NCBI GenBank assembly: GCA_031290955.1
Contig: JAISLJ010000116.1
Span: 1-12,517, forward strand
Direction: 5' to 3'
From: Zoogloeaceae bacterium
GTDB taxonomy: Bacteria > Pseudomonadota > Gammaproteobacteria > Burkholderiales > Rhodocyclaceae
Length of the DNA: 12,517 nucleotides
The notes beneath the pieces were generated by a model. That model ran no database searches. It saw only the letters and a program-made list of their open reading frames with translations, and was not told the DNA's origin. A program made the translations under genes and the position numbers. The stretch's first letter is position 1. Every line of letters starts with the position of its first letter. Shown here piece by piece: positions 9,046-12,517 of this stretch.

Positions 9046-9538
9046 AGATGCCCTCCCGGGCGCAATAGACGCGGTAGAGGAATTTCTTCCACTTCATGTC
9101 GCCCACGTTCTGCCGCGCCAGATCGGGAAAAGCGTTGTAAAGGAGCGTGGAGAGTTCCCCGCGATCACGCAGCCCCAGATCGCGCCACAGGTGTTCCCGC
9201 CCGGCGCAGGCAGCAACCACGATCCGGGCCAGCCAGGTTTCCGAGGCAAAGCACCCGGCCCGCGCTTCCAGCAAGAGCGCGATCAGGTCCGCGCCTTCCG
9301 GCAGCGTCTCCCCAGGCTGATCCGGCAGGGAAAGCGGCGGCCCGATGAAATACGCGCGCCAGAGCGCATCCATTTCACCAGCGGCCAGCCCCAGCGTGGT
9401 GGGCAGGACGCCCTTGCCGCAGGCGCGGCCCGCGAGGAGGCTTGCCAGGATCGGGCGGTTCGGGTCGCGCCGCGCTTTTGCGCTGGATGGGCGCAGGAGC
9501 AATTCGGTGACGATCCGCGTATGCTCCGGGTGCGTCAT
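8978..9538 (-). CDS. nifQ: NifQ, molybdenum donor for FeMo-cofactor synthesis
   Basis: NifQ is a cytoplasmic iron-sulfur protein that carries molybdenum toward NifEN/NifH during FeMo-cofactor assembly. The 186-residue product has the C-terminal signature C-x4-C-x2-C-x5-C at Cys167, Cys172, Cys175 and Cys181, preceded by the family-like block GLRDRGELSTLLYNAFPDLA and then KWKKFLYRVYC. Length is typical. The ATG at 9538 has GGAGAG about 9 bases upstream; the frame is open far beyond, but that sequence is not NifQ-like. It starts 41 bases after the [2Fe-2S] ferredoxin gene, and its last codons overlap the start of draG, suggesting coupled translation. Confidence 0.93.
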   Translation of the reverse strand: MTHPEHTRIVTELLLRPSSAKARRDPNRPILASLLAGRACGKGVLPTTLGLAAGEMDALWRAYFIGPPLSLPDQPGETLPEGADLIALLLEARAGCFASETWLARIVVAACAGREHLWRDLGLRDRGELSTLLYNAFPDLARQNVGDMKWKKFLYRVYCAREGIYVCPAPSCGVCSDHANCFAPEL

Positions 9539-9579
9539 GATCTTCTCTCCCCGGTTGCGTGGTGTTTTGCGTCCGCCGC

Positions 9580-9861
9580 TCAGGCCGGGCGCACCACAAC
9601 CGCATCGCCCAACACCCGGGTTTGGCAGGCGAGGCGTTGCTCCCATGGGGCGGAAAGATCCTTCAGCACTTGGTCTTCCAGAATGGAGGTTTCGGAGAGA
9701 TGTTCCGCGCCGGAGACGATTTCCACCAGGCAGCTTCCGCATTCCCCCTCGCGGCAGCCGCAAACAAGATTGGCCCCGGCCCGCTCGGCGGCTTCGATGA
9801 GCAGGGTTCCGGCAGGGACGGCAAGAGTGACGCCGACATCGGCGAAGGTTACGTTCGGCAT
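9580..9861 (-). CDS. [2Fe-2S] ferredoxin, nif-associated
   Basis: A 93-residue plant-type [2Fe-2S] ferredoxin, probably an electron carrier for nitrogenase or for cofactor assembly. The cluster ligands are Cys36, Cys41 and Cys44 (C-x4-C-x2-C in CREGECGSC) plus Cys79 in LACQTRVLG; Cys34 is an additional nearby cysteine. The ATG at 9861 has GGAGG 5 bases upstream. An ATG at 9903 would add 14 residues that are not family-like and would overlap the upstream gene. It lies 38 bases after the nifO-like gene and 41 bases before nifQ. The exact electron partner is not visible from sequence. Confidence 0.9.
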   Translation of the reverse strand: MPNVTFADVGVTLAVPAGTLLIEAAERAGANLVCGCREGECGSCLVEIVSGAEHLSETSILEDQVLKDLSAPWEQRLACQTRVLGDAVVVRPA

Positions 9862-9899
9862 GGCATCCTCCGGAGCAGGTGATGGAATTGGCGTGGCGG

Positions 9900-10406
9900 T
9901 CAACAGGCGCAGGCCTCCTGTCCGCCGCTATCATCATACTCCGTGCCATTCCCATGCGGCAAGGCATTGTCGTCGTGATGCCCGCCGTGTTCATGATGCC
10001 CGCTGCAACGATCATTGCCCTGGCAGCCCAGTTCGGCTTCTGTGACGTGGTGTCCGGCAAGGCCGATCCAGGCGTCGACTTCCTCCTGTATAAAACCCAC
10101 CTTGCGTTCGCCCGCCGCTTCCATCAGCGGACGCCGCACGAGTAACGGGTTTTCCAGCATGCGGGCGAGGGCGGATTCGGCATCGATGCGCTCCGGATCA
10201 ATCTCGCCCGCCTTCACCTGCGGCGCAGCGCGGTTGAACCACTCCGGCACCGGCAGGGGCGCGAGAAAGGCAAGGAGGCGCTCCCGCGTCCAGGGTTCGG
10301 CAAGCAGGCTCTTGACCGTGAGCGTATGCCCGGCTGCCTGCAACAGTTCCTTCTGCCGGGCATTGCCGCCGCAGCCGGGTTTTTCGTAGAAAATGACATG
10401 TGCCAT
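9900..10406 (-). CDS. nifO: Nitrogenase-associated ArsC/Spx-like protein (NifO type) with His/Cys-rich tail
   Basis: Residues 1-115 match the thioredoxin-fold ArsC/Spx-like 'nitrogenase-associated protein' family that sits near nifB/nifQ in diazotrophs: MAHVIFYEKPGCGGNARQKE, then LLVRRPLMEAAGERKVGF and a closing DAWIG. Cys12 occupies the ArsC active-site position. In Azotobacter, NifO has been linked to molybdenum partitioning; here the role is inferred from family and position. The tail (about 118-168) is odd: eight or so histidines, including GHHEHGGHHDD, and four cysteines ending in EACAC, which suggests metal binding. GGAGG about 7 bases before the ATG at 10406 supports the start. Gaps to its neighbours are 21 and 38 bases, consistent with one operon. 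Confidence 0.85.
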   Translation of the reverse strand: MAHVIFYEKPGCGGNARQKELLQAAGHTLTVKSLLAEPWTRERLLAFLAPLPVPEWFNRAAPQVKAGEIDPERIDAESALARMLENPLLVRRPLMEAAGERKVGFIQEEVDAWIGLAGHHVTEAELGCQGNDRCSGHHEHGGHHDDNALPHGNGTEYDDSGGQEACAC

Positions 10407-10427
10407 GAAGCCGCCTCCGGGCGCAAT

Positions 10428-10694
10428 TCAGGAAAGGGCATGCGCCCGCAGCGTTTCCGGCGGAATGCCGGTGAGCGAACCCAGTGGGTTCAGGGCCACC
10501 TCCAGTTCATCGACGATGGCGCATTCGATGGGGCAGATGGCCGCGCACTGCGGCTCGGCGAATTCTCCTGTGCACTCGGTACATTTCCGGGGATCAATGG
10601 CGAACACCGGGTCATCCTCGGCGATGGCCTCGTTGGGGCAGACCGTGACGCAGGCCCAGCAATTCACGCAGGCTTCGGTAATACGCAGCGCCAT
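10428..10694 (-). CDS. fdxN: 2[4Fe-4S] ferredoxin, FdxN-like
   Basis: An 88-residue bacterial ferredoxin with two cluster motifs: Cys9, Cys12, Cys15 and Cys19 (C-x2-C-x2-C-x3-CP), and Cys38, Cys41, Cys50 and Cys54 (C-x2-C-x8-C-x3-CP). The eight-residue spacing in the second motif and the C-terminal extension are typical of Allochromatium-type ferredoxins found downstream of nifB. Such FdxN proteins supply electrons to NifB or nitrogenase. AAAGGAG is 8 bases before the ATG at 10694; longer starts would run back into nifB. It follows nifB by 23 bases. The symbol is assigned from family and position. Confidence 0.9.
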   Translation of the reverse strand: MALRITEACVNCWACVTVCPNEAIAEDDPVFAIDPRKCTECTGEFAEPQCAAICPIECAIVDELEVALNPLGSLTGIPPETLRAHALS

Positions 10695-10717
10695 GTTTTC
10701 ATCTCCTTTGCGTTGTC

Positions 10718-12247
10718 TTATGCGCGTTTTTGTCCAGTCATGTCGCGCAGGCGGCCGGAAGCGAGCATCTCCTGATACACGGCGAGCAGGGATTCCTCGA
10801 TCGCTTCCATTGCGTGTTCGCCATTGGGCAGGATGCCCGCCGCTTCCAGCCTTTCCCAAGGCTCAAAGCCGATGCGGGCGCAGAGCACGGCCTCGCAACC
10901 CTTCAGGGCGGCGATGGTGCGCGCGAGAATGGAGTCCGCCGACGCGCCGCCCTCGCCTTCGTCGCCGCAACTCTCGCCGCCGACGCAATACAGGTCGGTC
11001 TTGCGCGGCCCGATGAGACGCGCCCCTTGCGCCGAAACCTCATAGACCAGGAATTCGCGGGCATGACCAAAATGCTGGTTCACGAGGTTCTGCCCGCTCG
11101 TGGCGACTGCCATCAAGGCCGGACGCGGGCCATCGTGCGTCGGGCGCGCCGGGGAGGCGGCATCGTTCGCTGCGGCGAGCAGGCTTGGCCGGGTGTGCCG
11201 CCGCGCCTCCAGCTGCTGGAGTATGCCTTGGCGCGTCTCCTTGCGCCGCGACAGGGCGGCGTCGTAATCGACTTCCATGTGGTCGAGTTTATCCAGCGTG
11301 AATTCCGCGCCGCGATCCTCGCCCAGCATGCCCACGGCGTCGGCCCGGCATTGGCGACAGTGACGCATCATCGCCATATCGCCCGCGCAAGCATCCTGCA
11401 AGGCTTGCAATTCCGCCGCCGTCGGGCTGCGCTGCCCCATGATGCCATAATAAGTGCCGTGCTCGGCCTCGGCGATCAACGGCATCACATTGTGCAGGAA
11501 AGCGCCCTTCGCCTTCACCACCCGCGAGACTTCTTTCAGGTGTTCGTCATTGACGCCCGGAATCATCACCGAATTCACCTTGACCAGAATGCCGCGCTCC
11601 GTGAGCATTTCCAGCCCCTTTTGCTGCTGCTCGATCAGGATAGCCGCCGCCGCCTCGCCGCGGATACGGCGATGGTTCCAGTAAATCCACGGATAGATTT
11701 GCGCGCCGATTTTCGGATCGAGACAGTTGATGGTGATGGTCACGTGGTCGATGTTGTGGCGGGCAATCTCGTCCGCATGGCGCGGCAGGTCGAGGCCGTT
11801 GGTGGAGACGCACAGCCGGATGTCCGGCGCTTGTTCGGAAAGCGCGCGGAACGTGGCGAAGGTGCGCTCCGGGTTGGCGAGCGGATCGCCCGGCCCGGCA
11901 ATGCCCAGCACGCTCATTTGCGGAATGGCCGCCGCCACGGCCAGCGTTTTCTTCACGGCCTGCTCGGGCGTGAGCAGTTCGGAGACCACGCCGGGCCGGG
12001 ATTCGTTGGCGCAATCGTATTTGCGGTTGCAGTAATTGCACTGGATGTTGCAGGCCGGAGCCACGGCCACGTGCATGCGCGCAAAATAATGGTGCGCCTC
12101 TTCGGAGTAGCAGGGATGATCCGCCACCTTGGCGCGAATGTGGTCTGGCAGGTGGGAAAGCGCGTCCGGCGCGGAACCGCAGCCCCTGGAAGCGCATCCC
12201 CCGGTTGCCGGGCTGCTACTGGTGTTGCTGATGATGGGGAGATCCAT
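10718..12247 (-). CDS. nifB: NifB, radical SAM nitrogenase cofactor biosynthesis protein
   Basis: NifB fuses two [4Fe-4S] clusters and inserts a carbide to make NifB-co, the precursor of all nitrogenase cofactors. The 509-residue product has the radical-SAM motif C-x3-C-x2-C at Cys66, Cys70 and Cys73 (CNIQCNYC), the SAM-binding region GIAGPGDPLAN from 115, and cysteines at 18, 23 and 46 plus RHCRQCRADA for the other clusters. From about residue 395 a NifX/NafY-like domain follows (MAVATSGQNLVNQHFGHA), as in the long proteobacterial form. GGAGG lies 5 bases before the ATG at 12247; the frame is open to 12493, but that part runs through the promoter and repeat. It is the first gene of the operon, under a sigma-54 promoter with NifA sites. 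Confidence 0.97.
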   Translation of the reverse strand: MDLPIISNTSSSPATGGCASRGCGSAPDALSHLPDHIRAKVADHPCYSEEAHHYFARMHVAVAPACNIQCNYCNRKYDCANESRPGVVSELLTPEQAVKKTLAVAAAIPQMSVLGIAGPGDPLANPERTFATFRALSEQAPDIRLCVSTNGLDLPRHADEIARHNIDHVTITINCLDPKIGAQIYPWIYWNHRRIRGEAAAAILIEQQQKGLEMLTERGILVKVNSVMIPGVNDEHLKEVSRVVKAKGAFLHNVMPLIAEAEHGTYYGIMGQRSPTAAELQALQDACAGDMAMMRHCRQCRADAVGMLGEDRGAEFTLDKLDHMEVDYDAALSRRKETRQGILQQLEARRHTRPSLLAAANDAASPARPTHDGPRPALMAVATSGQNLVNQHFGHAREFLVYEVSAQGARLIGPRKTDLYCVGGESCGDEGEGGASADSILARTIAALKGCEAVLCARIGFEPWERLEAAGILPNGEHAMEAIEESLLAVYQEMLASGRLRDMTGQKRA

Positions 12248-12284
12248 CTGATCCTCCGGGAAAAATGATCTGCCCCTCTCTTGA

Positions 12285-12299
12285 GCAAACGCCATGCCA
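12285..12299 (-). promoter_or_regulatory. Sigma-54 (-24/-12) promoter of nifB
   Basis: Read leftward, TGGCATG-GCGT-TTGC matches the sigma-54 consensus TGGCACG-N4-TTGC with one mismatch; the invariant GG and GC are correctly spaced. Transcription would begin near 12273, giving a leader of about 26 bases before the nifB ATG. RpoN-dependent, NifA-activated expression is the rule for nifB in proteobacteria. Confidence 0.85.
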
Positions 12300-12327
12300 G
12301 GAAATTTATCCTTTGAAAACAAACGTT

Positions 12328-12343
12328 TGTCGCATTCACGACA
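12328..12343. promoter_or_regulatory. NifA upstream activator site (proximal)
   Basis: TGT-N10-ACA, the NifA binding consensus, is present exactly and lies in a wider symmetric sequence, TTTGTCG-N6-CGACAAA (12326-12345). Its centre is about 62 bases upstream of the inferred start site. The overlapping palindrome ACAAACGTTTGT (12319-12330) is next to it, and the spacer toward the promoter is AT-rich, where IHF could bend the DNA (weak match only). Confidence 0.7.
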
Positions 12344-12373
12344 AACACTCTCCCGAACAAAGCCGGGGGATTT

Positions 12374-12389
12374 TGTGCGGAAACGGACA
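12374..12389. promoter_or_regulatory. NifA upstream activator site (distal)
   Basis: A second exact TGT-N10-ACA match, centred about 108 bases upstream of the inferred nifB start and 46 bases from the proximal site. The position is typical for NifA activation by looping. Its internal symmetry is weaker than that of the proximal site. Confidence 0.6.
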
Positions 12390-12457
12390 AGAATCCCGGC
12401 CCCAAACCTCCAAACCTTCGGCATGGAAAGGAAGGAAGCGTGAGGCGTCCAACCCTT

Positions 12458-12517
12458 CGTCATTGCGAGGGCCGCAGGCCCGTGGCAATCCACACACCGG
12501 TTCTTCGCGTGAGGCGT
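12458..12517. repeat. Diverged copy of the CGTCATTGCGAG repeat element, cut by the window edge
   Basis: The sequence begins CGTCATTGCGAG and continues, after an internal hairpin GGGCC-GCA-GGCCC, to GGCAATCCAC, the same block order as the left half of the element at 294-366. The core differs but still makes a hairpin. A matching right half is not seen before the window ends. Confidence 0.6.

Noticed and set aside
8276..10045. 589-codon plus-strand frame across draG, nifQ and the ferredoxin gene
   Set aside because: It crosses three well-supported minus-strand genes and their gaps; the product is low in recognisable structure.
10730..12268. Long plus-strand open frame opposite nifB (512 codons)
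   Set aside because: Antisense to an intact nifB and rich in Arg/His/Gly as expected for a shadow frame; no family-like motifs.
12248..12493. N-terminal extension of nifB by 82 codons
   Set aside because: It runs through the sigma-54 promoter, NifA sites and the repeat element, and a strong GGAGG site marks the ATG at 12247.

Overview
The window looks like a chromosomal segment of a GC-rich, nitrogen-fixing proteobacterium, most likely a betaproteobacterium. The clues are the tig-clpP-clpX-lon order followed by a tRNA-Val, the close match of these proteins to proteobacterial families, and a nifB-ferredoxin-nifO-ferredoxin-nifQ order like that of Azotobacter/Azoarcus-type diazotrophs. The lineage is an inference; no search was run.

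Left part (1-6407): the first 101 bases hold the 5' end of a leftward gene for a large transglutaminase-like protein. An intergenic stretch of about 480 bases follows, with a 73-bp inverted-repeat element and the leader of tig. Then comes a rightward proteostasis block: tig (trigger factor), clpP (protease subunit), clpX (unfoldase and adaptor of ClpP) and lon (AAA+ protease). The tig/clpP junction carries a perfect 11-bp stem-loop that includes the tig stop codon. The clpX-lon gap carries a heat-shock (sigma-32)-like promoter candidate.

Middle (6408-7897): a tRNA-Val(UAC) with encoded CCA, a strong intrinsic terminator, and a 419-residue protein. That protein appears to combine a receiver-like domain lacking all phosphorylation residues with a GGDEF-like domain whose signature is replaced by SASSF. 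Its function is unknown.

Right part (7898-12517): a leftward nitrogen-fixation accessory operon read from 12247 down to 7945: nifB (FeMo-cofactor core synthesis), a 2[4Fe-4S] ferredoxin, a nifO-type ArsC-like protein with an unusual His/Cys tail, a [2Fe-2S] ferredoxin, nifQ (molybdenum delivery) and draG (ADP-ribosyl-dinitrogenase reductase hydrolase). Upstream of nifB lie a good sigma-54 -24/-12 promoter and two TGT-N10-ACA NifA sites. So cofactor synthesis, electron carriers, molybdenum supply and post-translational nitrogenase control would be switched on together. Nitrogenase structural genes, nifA and draT are not in the window.

The most unusual item is a 120-bp nested palindromic element with perfect 18-bp terminal inverted repeats. 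It sits inside draG and keeps the frame open, so it is translated as about 40 extra residues.
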